This document shows, piece after piece, positions 26,277 to 38,069 of a stretch of DNA of 64,000 nt. The notes under the pieces were generated by a model. The model did no database searches. It worked only from the letters and a program-made list of their open reading frames with translations, and was not told the DNA's origin. The stretch covers positions 558,001-622,000 of the forward strand of contig JACSVZ010000039.1 of the NCBI GenBank assembly GCA_014706295.1, given 5' to 3'. How positions within the stretch are numbered: the stretch's first letter is position 1; each line of letters opens with the position of its first letter. A program made the translations under genes and the position numbers. Source of the DNA: Lycocorax pyrrhopterus obiensis. Lineage: Eukaryota > Chordata > Aves > Passeriformes > Paradisaeidae.

Positions 26277-29200
26277 TAGTACAGCAATACCCATAGAAGC
26301 CAAACTTAAGATGTTCCCAAATAAAAGAGGTAGGGTATTCAATGAAACACTCCTTCTAGTACGAGACAACGTTGCATTTATGTTTAGGTTGCTATTCACT
26401 GTGACAGCAAACTCCTGTTCCATGATGAGTGTCCAGAAAACCCTGTTACAGTAAGTCCCCAATATCAGTATATTTCCATCTAAATGAGTAATACAAAATG
26501 CTTAAAATTGTTAAGCCATTTACATGTTCCAGGCATTTGGGGAGGAGGTGGCAGTTATCTTGTAAAAAAAAAAAAAACCAAAAAAAACCCCACCAGGAAA
26601 TACTCATTATTTCCCTCAAAATGTCTAGAAATAGCTTGTAATTTATTTCTTGAAAGAAGCAAAACTCATCACTTTGTACTTACCTACTATTTAAATGAGA
26701 AAGCAGTCTTGATGTTCACACCATGCGGTTATCAAGTACAAAAATAAAAAAATAACAGGAATGGCCTTTAAAATAAGCCTGCCTCAGACTAACAAGAATC
26801 TGTAAATAGTAATTTCAAGAACATTTGACTATAAGTGTATTGGAACAAGAAATATGAAAATTTAGTGTGTGTGATAAAGTGACCACAAATTTTACACCAC
26901 CATAAGTAATGAAGTATCTGGTCATGAACAATTTTACAGTCTCCTTAAATTTGTCACATCAGATTCAGGAAATATTTAAATTCTTAATTCCTATTTAGGA
27001 CTTTAGCTCCTTACTAAATTAAGATCCTGAGATGAAAAACAAAGCAAGATCCTGAGCCCCAAACAAAGCAAGATGTGGTACCACAAAGAGTCTTGGGGCA
27101 CAAAGCCTGAAGAACTCACATGCTTCTACACATATCCACTACTGCAGAAAGAGTATGGCCTGAAAATCAGAAGCCACTCAAGGGATGAGTGAGTGACTTA
27201 CATTCTGCGCAGCATGTCAGCAAGGTGTGCAGGCACTAGAACTCAGATGTACATACTGCTGTGGGACCATAAAACAGAGGCTTTCATCAGGGCAGTGAGA
27301 TGCCAACCAGCCCCATGATTAGAGAATGCAGAGTCTTCAGCTAGCTCTGAGGAAGCAGAGCTCTAGAAAACACCAAAGTCAATCCAATCTCTCACATTCA
27401 TTCTCTCTCTACCCAATGTGGAGTAAAAGAGGCAGCTTGTATAAGATCCATGCAGCAGGAGTGGTGGAAGATGCTTCCTTAAGACACTCTGCTAGTGGCT
27501 GCCACAGACCGGAGAATGTTTTAATGAGAAAGGCCAAATGCTACATATAGTTCAAAGTTTAAAAGCTGAAGAAGGGTCCTCAACTGATGAAATTGCTGTG
27601 AAATGGTAAAATGATCTTCAAGTCTTTTGAAAAACTTAATCTACCTGCAGTTCCACCACCAACAGGGACTGGAGAACAGAAAACAGGCTTGAAGGTGGCA
27701 CAGGTAAGAAATAAAGTGAAGAGGGGATCTGAGTTTTGCAAAGAAAGAATTACTTCAGTTTCAAGCATTAGACTTTGTTTATATTCTCTCATTTCATGAG
27801 CAGACACATGGATTATCACTTGAAAATAAAAAACATTGACATCAGACATGTAAAGTTCTCTTAAAACTCAGTTACAATTGATACTCTCAGTTCCACTTCT
27901 GAAAGAAAAACCAAGAGACAATTAAAAATGAGACATTCTTAGAAATCTCTTTGATGATACTGCATTCTGCTTTCCAAGTAGGTGTTCAGTCAATAACCGC
28001 TAAAAGGAAATGAAAACGTAAGTGAAATTACGTCCACATCCACATTTTTCAGGGCTCTGTTATTCTTCATTTAATTTTCATTGATTGGTTTGTTTGAAGT
28101 GCACTTTCCATGAACAATGAATCAAGTTTATTCTCTTATTTTAAAACCCATATGTTTTCTTTGCCTTTCTTTCATGGGTAACTCTTTCTCTATTCTGCTG
28201 TTTTCATTATTAACCAAGCTGACTGGCTGAGGAAAAAACAACTCTCCCTGCCTTATGAACTCCTATGTGTTTAACACCTCATTGTTGTCCTGACCTGGAA
28301 CCAAGACAAAGTTCTATTTTCATTATTCCAAAATAACAATGCCAAAATATTATAAAGATTCTAGAATTCTCCAAAAAAAAGTTTTAGAAGCCTTGTATCC
28401 CACACTTTGCTTCTGTATCTCCATGGGGGGTTCTTTTGTAACTGGCTTGGAAAAGAAAGGTACTCTGTTTAAATGCAAGGTGCTTTTTTATGCTTTTCAA
28501 TTTTAAAGATGCATACTGACATATTTTATCCCATTTAGGGATAATTTCACAGAAATGAATATAGGACTGAGTATCTAAAATTCTCAAATTGTTCAATGCT
28601 AGGATTTATATGATTCTCTAAAGGCTTAGAAGTATATACTTCAATTTGTTAGGGATTTTGCTTACATAAAGCATCTAAATGTGTAGAATTCAGTAAGAAC
28701 TGAGAAGGATTTTGAGGCTCTAAACACTCATTTTTAAGGGATCTCTGTAGATGACAGCACAAATCTTCTGTAGTTCCAGTCAAATAAAGAATACTTGCAG
28801 TAAGGATATGAAAGGATAAATAATCAGGTGACAATCATACAGATTTGGGTCTGTTAATGCTCATCAAGCAGCTTTGACAACAAAAGATCTGACAAGCTTT
28901 ACAATATTGACCAGCTCAATGACATGACTGAAATTTGAGTTCTAAGCCAGATAGGGGATATTTCAAAATACTAAATGAATTAATGTTACCTCTGAAGACT
29001 ACCTGACTGAACTGGTCGTACTGAACTGGAAGCATTATGTCTTATTAAAAATGCTCTGCACTATAAAACAAACTGAGCTTTGCTAAGAGACAGGAAATAG
29101 CAGCCAATGAAGACTGCAATGATCTGGATGCAACTTAATGAGATGAAGGGTGAAATGAGGTGGACTCCTTAAGAACTAAAATGTGCCTTCCTAAAAACAT

Positions 29201-29321
29201 CGCTTTTCTTGAATACAACACGGTATAAATACTTGGCTTTTCTGTTCATATATCCAGAAGGATGCAAACAAAGATCTGCTTGAGGAGCTAGATTCTAAGT
29301 TTGAGTTGGGTTAAGGTTGCC

Positions 29322-29463
29322 CGAAGGGGCTGTGAAATCTCCATTCTCAGAGATACTCAGAACCTGTCTGGACACAGTTCTGCACAACTGGCTCTAGGTG
29401 TCCGTGCTTGACAAGACGATCTTCAGTAGTCCCTTCCAGTCTCAGCCATTCTGTGATTCTGTA
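29322..29463 (+). mobile_element. CR1 LINE 3' tail
   Basis: Plus-strand CR1 3' UTR: GGGGCTGTGAAATCTCCATT, then agatactcagaacctgtctg, a GGACACAGTTCTG..CAACTG segment, and an ending near CCATTCTGTGATTCTGTA, the usual CR1 terminus. It is severely 5'-truncated, in MEI4 intron 2. Confidence 0.85.
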
Positions 29464-30357
29464 TTTCCAGGGAAAAAATTGACTGATCCTTATCTTCCCA
29501 CAGCAGACTTAAAGGCAAAAGGATCCCAACTGCCATGGCCACACTTCCTAACCTGTTTTTACCATATACATTCAGTTTTCCCCAAAACTATCATTCTGTA
29601 ACCCAGAAGAAAAGAAATTAATCTACACTAAATTATGAATCCCACTTGCTTTTATGAACCTTATTCCTAACAATCACTATGCATCTTATAATGAATTATT
29701 AAAATAATAACAAACCCTTTCTCTTGCTGGGAAAACTGGGTTGGTTTTGCCTCTGAATGGGTTCCTTATACAGAAATCTGGAAAGAAAAGGATGCTTCTT
29801 GGGTCCCTTTGCCCCAAATATGTGCTTAGAACAGCTGTAGCAATGCCATCAGATAAGACAGGCAGCACCTGCTTTCAAAGGGAGAAAGTTTCCACAACCA
29901 AAACAGACCTGTTATCCATGGAAGGAGCAGTATTCCGAGATTTCAATGAATCATTACACTCCAGCTGGTGCTTTTTCCAGATTGCAAATTAACTTATTTA
30001 ATTATCCTGAAAAGGCCGCAGCTTTCATAAAGTTCCCCATTGTGTCAATACAATTATGGAGAACAGATTTATCTCATCATCATATTCCAAGAGCCATATT
30101 CCTATAATTCTGTGCTAAACACAATTTAACTTCATTTTTGCCATCTCACAGATCCACTCTCATTTCTTTGCTCTCCTCGTAAAAACCTAAAATACTTCTT
30201 AGGTTGTGAGACATTCCTTGCCGTGCTGCCTACTTGCATTATTGCCACTGGTAGAAGCATGGGAGTACACCAGTACACTTAAGATGTCAAATGACATTTT
30301 AGAAGTACTGTCTGTCTGACACCCCTATGCCTTAGAGAAAAGGCATTCAAAGAAAAC

Positions 30358-30412
30358 TTCTTGCCTCCCCACCCCACCTATTTTTAATTGGGGGGGGGTG
30401 GGGAGGCAAGAA
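30358..30412. repeat. Perfect 18-bp inverted repeat (hairpin/cruciform)
   Basis: Left arm 30358-30375 (containing CTTGCCTCCCCACCCC) is the exact reverse complement of right arm 30395-30412. The loop is 19 bases, T/A- and G-rich. The arm strands are pyrimidine- and purine-rich, and the right arm is preceded by extra Gs, making nine in a row. It could extrude as a cruciform, or form a triplex or quadruplex. It lies in intron 2 with no sign of a terminator or known small RNA. Confidence 0.95.
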
Positions 30413-33400
30413 ATAAGGAAGTAGAATGTCTTTATGCAGAACTATCACATCCCTAAGCACCCAACAAAAATAATCAGAACTGTTTTCCATGGCAACATCA
30501 AATTAAGAGTTAACTGCTGCCCAATGAAGAATCCTCTCACCTTAGAAAAAGGAAGATAGAAAAAGTAAGAAGTAAAAGATAACCCTCAGAGACTGATAGC
30601 TCCTCTGCAATTGTCGTGCTTTTGGACTCCTTCAAACACCAGGGGGGTAAAGTGATGACAGGACACAGCAATCTGTAACAGCAGCTCATTTGAGCACACC
30701 AACCTAAAAAATAGCTTTTCTTTAAACATACCATGATAACTTGGAAATTCTACTCTACAGTCCTCTACCCTACTACCATGTTATAGGAACTAAAATTGTT
30801 GCTAAGTGCTGTTCACAACAGATTTCACACTATTTCATCTACCTTCTGGGGAGGGAAATAATTTCTCCTAATAGACTAATGTGTTTGTATCATTACTATT
30901 CAGTCAGATGTGGACTGCTGTTATCTCCACTAACAAGGAAGACTCCTTTATGAGGCTGCAGATAACATATCCACTGAGGAAATCTTCATGTTTTGGTCTG
31001 ACCTTTCTGAATTAATCTGATTTTCTCTTTGAAAATGAGCTTAAAAAAATCTATTATCAATTATGTTCTCTCACCACTCCTTTTAATGTAAGGAGGCAGA
31101 GGAAACATCACAAGTACATTATTTAAGTCATGATGGAGAGCTTTGCCCTTTCACAAGTTTGAAATCCAATTACTCAGAAAATATTTTGACTGGCCATCGC
31201 TGTTCCTGCCATCATCAGAGCAGGACTTATCTGATCCTATCTTTGCCTACTTAGGAAATCCTGGGGTATAAGATGAGCACCCAGAGTTTCTGCCTCTCCA
31301 TTTCAAGCAAGAAATTCCCAAGCCATGATTTACAGAGAAGTGGAAAGGGAAGAGAAGGCTGAATTCTGTGGCCCAAACCAAGGCTGCTGGTAAATGGTAG
31401 TTCTGTATTGGTTATAACCAGTTTTACTTCAGCTGTTGAACTGGCTGGTTCCAGTTCTATAAGCTCCCAGTGAGAAGAAATGAGACTGAAGTGTCTTCAT
31501 TCATACTAATCTACAAAGGAATTTGTTCCTTTTTTCCACATGTACAACTAAATTCCTCAAGAACCACAACAAGTTAAGGAGTGAAGCAGGAGATACAAAA
31601 TTCTTTTTTTTCTCTGGGTCTTATTCCTCAAAGAGCTACAAGCTGCTTCTTTGACACAGGGAATAGAATTTAGAGGACAGTATCCTGAAAGGTGAAACAC
31701 AGCCGCAGGATACAGTTAAAAATCAGACATTCACGTTAATCACATTCCCCCTCAGAGTTCAGCATTTCCCTAAACACACAGACACACTGTGGTTAGGGTG
31801 GCTGGCAGACATGCTACTGTGGAGGCTAAGAACAGGAGAGAACTCCAGGGCATGGCAGAAGAAGTACTACTGTAAATGATCTACAAAAGGAAGATTAACC
31901 TAATTCTGAAAAGGTACAGTGTGGAGAGAATCTGGTTTTTATTTTAATTAGAGGAGCAAGCAGTTCAGTAAATTCCTACCCACTGCATAAGAAGGGAGTA
32001 ACTTGAACCAAGTTTGAAGGTGAAGCTAAGGAAGAGAGAACACATACTTGATACACATTTTGCTAAACATATACCCTGGACAATCGATTTGGAACCTTCA
32101 AGAGTATCAGCCTGAACCAACCAAGGCAGTAAACATCTATCCTCTAAATTGTCATTCCTAAAATACATGCTTGGGAAAAAAAGGGTAGAGTACTGCATTT
32201 ATGCCTTCTTGGGCTGAAGTAACAGCTGCAGGCTTTTCAGAGCTCTTAACACAGCGTGCCAAGAAACAATATGATCATCGATTTTATTAGTTGATAACAG
32301 TGAAGGAATTTGTCTCAGAGGACAGGTGCTTCAATCCATGAATCTATCAATACACCAATACTTTGTAACACCCTTTATCTTTTCATGTTGCTCCAAAGCA
32401 AAGTGACAACAGAATGCTCAGATATTTTATATGCTTATTCTTAGAATAACACCAAGAAGTTTCTATCCTCCTTTCTGTGAAATTTTAATTTGGATCAAAG
32501 AAAGGCAAGAAACTCTGATTTAATATGAAATTTGACTTTTTTTTCTACCGATGGGCATAGTTGTCAGGAGAATACTGTCAAGGTGAAAAATAATGGATAA
32601 TTGCAAAAAGATTTGCTTCTCCTCCTCCTCAGATGACTGACATACAGCCAAAAGCACCACCAAGGAATAGAGTCTTCATATTCAGAAAGACACCTGAACA
32701 GTAAGTAAAATAAGGAACTTCCAGACACAGCACAGTCAGTGGATACAGACCACTGCACTTTCATAAAAAACGCATAAAACTGTAAGAACTCATACCACCA
32801 AGCAGTTTACCTGCAGCAAAGCATGCTTCTGCCCCTAAGTTAGGAACCGACAATTTTTTTAGTATCTCTGAGGACAAAGAACTACTCAGGTGGGACAAAA
32901 AAATTTAGGCACCATACCTTTTAAAAATGGATTCTCTGTTCTTTATCCTTCATGTATTTGAACATCCATACTGTGTTCAGCTGTACGTGGAGAGGGAAAA
33001 TAGGTACCACAGCTTCAAAGAGCTCACAAATTTCTCACATCAGGGAAATAAAACTCCATAGGCAGTTTCTAATAATTCCTGAAGCCCCTGAAAGACCTAC
33101 TATTATTATTACAAACAGCAGGTGGGAGAGGAAAGCTCTCACATTTGGAATGCAAAGCAGAGAATATACAGCTGCAAAGTGAACCTTGGCTGAAGCACTC
33201 AAACTCTTCTGTTCTCAAGAGGCACCAGCAGAAATAAATGCAGTTTTATCCTTACTGCGTGAGATTTTCTGGTGGTGGATTTTGTGAAACCCAGATATTC
33301 CTGTGTCTAAAGAGTTGTTAATCAAAACACAAGAAAGCCATAGAAAAGCTGGGGGTTTGAAATACTTTTAAGAGGCTGCATTATTTTAAGCAGAACACCA

Positions 33401-35492
33401 ACTCCAGAAATGAGGCTGGAGAAAAGAGTTGGAGGAGGAAAAGGATCCATGATATCTTGGCGCTAAGAACAAGCCTAGTTATTATCCTCAGCCCTAAGGA
33501 GCATACCTCTGGTGTGATATTAGGTGGTAAACCTAGTATCATCATCCGTAAGGATGGCTTGATGGATCTATAGTAGTTTCACTTGAAAAGATGAAACACC
33601 ACTTATTGCCACTTTTTCTCTTAACTTAGATTCAAACTCTTTGTGCCTTTGTATTTCAGCAGTAGCCACCCTCTAGCTTCTAATCTCCATGGGTTTGAAA
33701 AATCTCAAAACTGGCACAGCACATGAGAAAGGTATGTTTTTTCTTGGGGCAGAAGATGTCAGTGGTGTAGTGGCCCCTATTTCAGGTAGGCCTTGCTTCT
33801 ATGACCATCTTCCCATACATATCAACCACAGGTGTTCTACTGTTAATATACATCATCAATTTGATCTCCTGAGGAGTGTGTAGATCTCACCAACAGATCA
33901 GGTACCAGTAACAACCTTTCTTTACTCAAAAGCACGTGACGCAGCATTTATCTCTAGTGGAACTGTAATCATGAATGCACACTCAGCAGAAACATAGCAC
34001 AGGTGTAAGACATCTAAAATTAGAAAAGATTTACCACATTTTAAGTCTGTGAACAAACTTCAGTGTGACCTGGGCAATGAAAATTAACATCTTTTGCAAG
34101 ACGTGTTATCTGCCACGGACAGTTTTCTCTGCCTATCTCACAATTAAAATTTAGAGTTTAGAGAATCTTTAAAAAATTAGACTTAGAACACAGAAGTTGA
34201 AAATGAATTGGTTTTGTTTGCTATGTTTTACTAATTGATAGTGTTTGCTGTGTTCTGCTTGATCCACAATCAGAATATCCTCCCCAGACATTAGATGTTT
34301 ATAAATCTCTCCTGATCATATGCAGTCAGTTCTTCAAAACATAAGACACATGTAGGAAGCTGCATCTTAAAAGTTACTTTCAGTTTTAAATGTCATGTTT
34401 GCAACAGGTTGCAGAAAACAGGCACACAGACAATAATGAAGTAAGAAGAGTCATTAAATCACTTCTCTGTAGAGAAAGGTCTATTATACAAAAATACACA
34501 AACCATTAGAGCTTCTAGCTGAAGTCTAATGATCCCCCCTATCAGCCAACGTTACAAACTAGAGATCATTTCACAAGGCAATAAAGAAGCTACTGTTTCA
34601 GTACAAAAGCAGTGCGGTAAAGCCTTATCAAGTTTTCCACCAGGGAACCTTCTAAAATCTCAAGTCATAAAGCAATTCGTTATACATCTTGATTTTAGAG
34701 ACCCCCTCAACAGTGAACTTTCTCTCTCCTTCAGCCCAGAGCATTTTGACCTCCATCTCCCAGGAAAGTATCTCTCCAGAGCCTGAAGAAATCCTCCACT
34801 GCCTGATTTCCAAGCTCACACAGCGCCACTGATATCTTGAATTGAGCATGACTCACTCCACATGCACAAGTCAGAGAAACAGGGCTGTTTGAGACCATCT
34901 TTTTTTTTTTAATCTTCTTTGACTAAATGCTTTCCTGAATCCAAAAACATCAGACTCACAACATTTTACATGCCATAAAAAACATTCACAGTATCCACAG
35001 TCTCAGTACACTTGCAGAAACAACAGATATACTGTTCTTTGCCTGCCCTACCTTCCTGTTACACATATTAGGGATTAGCGCTTCCAACACTTTAGGCTTA
35101 AATTCTGATTTTAAACATCTGTAGGGTGGTTAAAAATATGCAATATGTCTTTAAGACATGTTCCAAATGTAAATACAAACTAGTTCCTACAAACTAGTAT
35201 CTCCAAGGTTATAGAGTAACATTCTGTATTGACAATTTTGGTCTGCAATTATTTTGTATAATACATATTGATTCTGAAGGTTAAATATGTAAATTCTGCA
35301 TAAGCATCAAATTCTCAAGCACAATCCCATTACAAATGAATTAAGTGTTCCACTACCTCAGAACTGTGGAAAAAACAAAAAACTGTACACTGAAGACTCC
35401 CACATCTAGGTACAAGAAATGGTACAGGCAAAATGAAAGCTGTTTGGTTCCTTGCTATTGCAGCATAGCCAGAAATTATTCGAGTAACTTAC

Positions 35493-35741
35493 TATTTTCC
35501 AAGCAGAATCTTGGAGAGATCCTGTTCAAAAGAAGTTCCTGTCGTAATCGAAGAACTTCAGCTTCCAGCACTTCCACTTTCCATTTCCATCCAAAATCCT
35601 GTTCGGATACAGTTTTGGCAAGGTACTCTGTGTATTCTTTGGAACTCTTCCCTGGTGGTTTTGAGTGGATAATTGCAAAAGCCAATGCTAGTTTTGATAT
35701 TTTCAAATATGAAATTTGATCTTCTCTTCCGCCTTTGATTT
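35493..35741 (-). CDS. MEI4: MEI4 coding exon 2 (N-terminal helix and coiled-coil part)
   Basis: Internal exon of MEI4, an axis-associated meiotic protein that with REC114 (and IHO1, MEI1) licenses SPO11/TOPOVIBL to make DNA double-strand breaks. In the predicted protein it covers residues 15-98. It shows YLKISKLALAFAIIHSKP (about 26-43), then KSSKEYTEYL (46-55) and a charged helix WKVEVLEAEVLRLRQELL (68-85). These correspond closely to the mammalian start, including SKLALALAII and KVEILEAEV. In mammals this N-terminal region is the part that binds REC114. The acceptor (polypyrimidine stretch then caatag) precedes 35741. The donor is canonical, A|GTAAGT, at 35492. There are 249 coding bases, phase 1 in and phase 1 out. 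No in-frame ATG lies before the conserved motif in this exon, so an upstream exon is required. The overlapping plus-strand ORF is its shadow. Confidence 0.93.
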
Positions 35742-37668
35742 CTATTGCATTAGAAAAACAGAAAACAAAAAGGTTACTTCACTATGACTCCATTAAGGAA
35801 ATGATGCACAATATTTTCTTGGCTTTGAAAACTGTCCAACAGTGAGACCAATTCTTTTATTTCTAGTGCATTTCTAAATCATCAAGGAGAACAGAAATAC
35901 AAGCATCTGTGCACAAAGTGAGAACAGAACATACATGAGCTGCACTCCAGCTAAAAAAATAAAATTCAGCCAGTGTTTGAGAATAACTGTGGAAATAGTA
36001 AGCACTCCAAACAGGCTTATCCTAGCAAAATTTTCAATGCAAATGTTATCTCCACTGAAACAAAGATGAAAAAAGTAAAAATACTAACCTCAAAAAACCC
36101 ACCCTGACACTCCCTCCCCCCTTAAAAGAATTCTAAACCCATGACTGAAGAATGCATTTGGGGTTCTTTATACTTAAACACAATACATATAATTTCTTGA
36201 AAGTGTACCAAAAGGTCCCAGTGCTCAAAAGATAAAACTCTGAGGTTGTCTTTGGTTTTGGACACCTCATATTGGTGCCCTTGAAGTTTTAAGTCCACAT
36301 TACGCCTCAAGCCTGCAGAAAGCTAGGCAGACAGCTTCAAAGTGATGCAAGTGGCTAGTAAGGCAGTGAAGCAGACAGTTTTATAAGCTCTGTTACAAAC
36401 AGTAAGGATGAGGCAAAAGGCATTATAAGAGTCAGGGAAACAAAATATTTAAACAGATGATTATGTTATGTGCAACAGCATAGGACCTAGGTGCAGAGAA
36501 GGAAAAAATGAAATTAAAACCAACTAGTCACAACCAGTCCATCTAATGAGCAAAGTTACTTTTTTTTCCTAATTCCACACCATTTTCATTCAGTTGTTTA
36601 ATGTATTCTTTTCTTGAAAAAATAACACTCCCAGAATAATAATTAAAAAAAAAATTATTTCCTACACTTTTGCCCTGGCCTTGACATCTACACATTTTTC
36701 ACAATGCTGTTTTTTCTCTTGTTATGCAACAAAACTGCAGGTTAAGCACTACAGTAAGTTGCATTGAGCAGCTCTGAAATAGTTGCAGCACAGCTTAGAA
36801 AAAAGTATTTTAGGTCATCCTTTCCCCAGATCATCTGCTACCACAAAGCTCATTTCTTCCTTTGGTTCTACTTGATTTTGGATAGTAACTCATAAATCAT
36901 CATATATTCATTTATCCATCAGGGACATTTACAGAAGGCACTGCTCTTTAAGTATTTCTTTCACCTTTCAAATACTTCTGAAATGCATAAACAATCCCTG
37001 TGCAACTCTTGCACACCATCCATTGAGACACAGCGGCCAGTTAACACTTCACATTGTAAGAGCACAAGGGACAAGACTGCAAAAATTCCTTGCGATCTAT
37101 TTACCTACAGCTATATTTTAAGCTACTCTTCTCCACTTGAAACACTCCATTCCTGCTGTGCATCAAGGCAAAATCACCTAATCTAAGCCACCAGTGCATT
37201 CTTAAAGCTAATTAAATAGTAAGCCTTTAGAAACTGAACTATATTATGTATGCCTTTTACTTAAAGCAATTATACATTAAATGGTACTTTTTGCAAAATT
37301 TCTTATAAAGAAAATCTATTTCACACAACTTTTCAATTCATATCTAGAATTCCAGTGAAAAGCAGAGGTTGACTCTCTCAATCTCACAGGATTAGCACCT
37401 CTGCGGGACAGCTAACTGGTGTAAGACTTGCTTGCCTTATACATCAAAGGAAATGTTTACAAATACAAAACCATGCAAGTAACTGAACTGCCTTCAAAGC
37501 TGTGAATAAAATTAAATATGTAGAACCACACTGAAAGAAGATTAAGTAGTAACAGTAAGGTATCCAAAATATTCGGCTTTGAACCTGAAAGGTGATTCCC
37601 AGATTATCTCACCAATAGAAATTTCACCCAGATATTACTCAAACAGTGCCTGTCAAGCTCCATTCTTA

Positions 37669-37673
37669 TAAAG
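37669..37673. repeat. Target-site duplication, left copy (TAAAG)
   Basis: Pentamer directly before the solo LTR, identical to 38065-38069 directly after it. Confidence 0.85.
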
Positions 37674-38064
37674 TGTTGGGGTGCACTATGTGCTGGAAGA
37701 GAGATAGGCCCTGAGGGCCGGAGAGAGAGCCTCTTTCCTCGGCCCGGAGGTAATGCTGGGAGTGCATCCAGGTCCCTGGGGATGGGCTGAGAGAGGATTG
37801 TGGGTTTGTGGACAGTGTTGGACCTATGAGAAGTGATAATTGTAGTTTGTGGCCTTATAGGGTATTGTTTGCCTGTTACCATAATAGGTAACATCTGTGC
37901 AATACCCCAGGTGATTGGGGGACACTGAGGTGAACATCTTTCCTGTTTATATGATGTGATATCCTGTTTGTGTGCTGGTATTTAGGGAATCTTCACTGTG
38001 CAATAAACGTCTTTGCACTTCTCCATCTTGTGTGAGAAGTCCATGCCCTTGCGTGATTACTGCA
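37674..38064 (+). mobile_element. Solo LTR of an endogenous retrovirus with TAAAG target duplication
   Basis: A 391-bp element starting TGTTGGGGTG and ending ACTGCA, so it has the standard TG...CA ends. It is flanked by identical TAAAG pentamers at 37669-37673 and 38065-38069, a direct sign of integration. AATAAA at 38002-38007, with a GT/T-rich stretch after it, gives the polyadenylation signal and fixes the plus orientation, opposite to MEI4. No retroviral genes adjoin it, so it arose by recombination between two LTRs. The 5-bp duplication fits ERVL and some class I elements. The exact family is not recognised. Confidence 0.85.
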
Positions 38065-38069
38065 TAAAG
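38065..38069. repeat. Target-site duplication, right copy (TAAAG)
   Basis: Pentamer directly after the solo LTR, identical to 37669-37673. Confidence 0.85.

Larger units (their letters stand above)
24338..35492 (-). other. MEI4 intron 2
   Basis: About 11.2 kb between exons 2 and 3, with both junctions canonical. Recognised contents are a purine tract (26200-26276), a CR1 3' tail (29322-29463) and a strong inverted repeat (30358-30412). The rest is AT-rich single-copy-looking sequence with only short chance ORFs. I see no other gene. Confidence 0.85.

Noticed and set aside
35345..35719. 124-codon plus-strand ORF.
   Set aside because: It is the antisense shadow of MEI4 exon 2.
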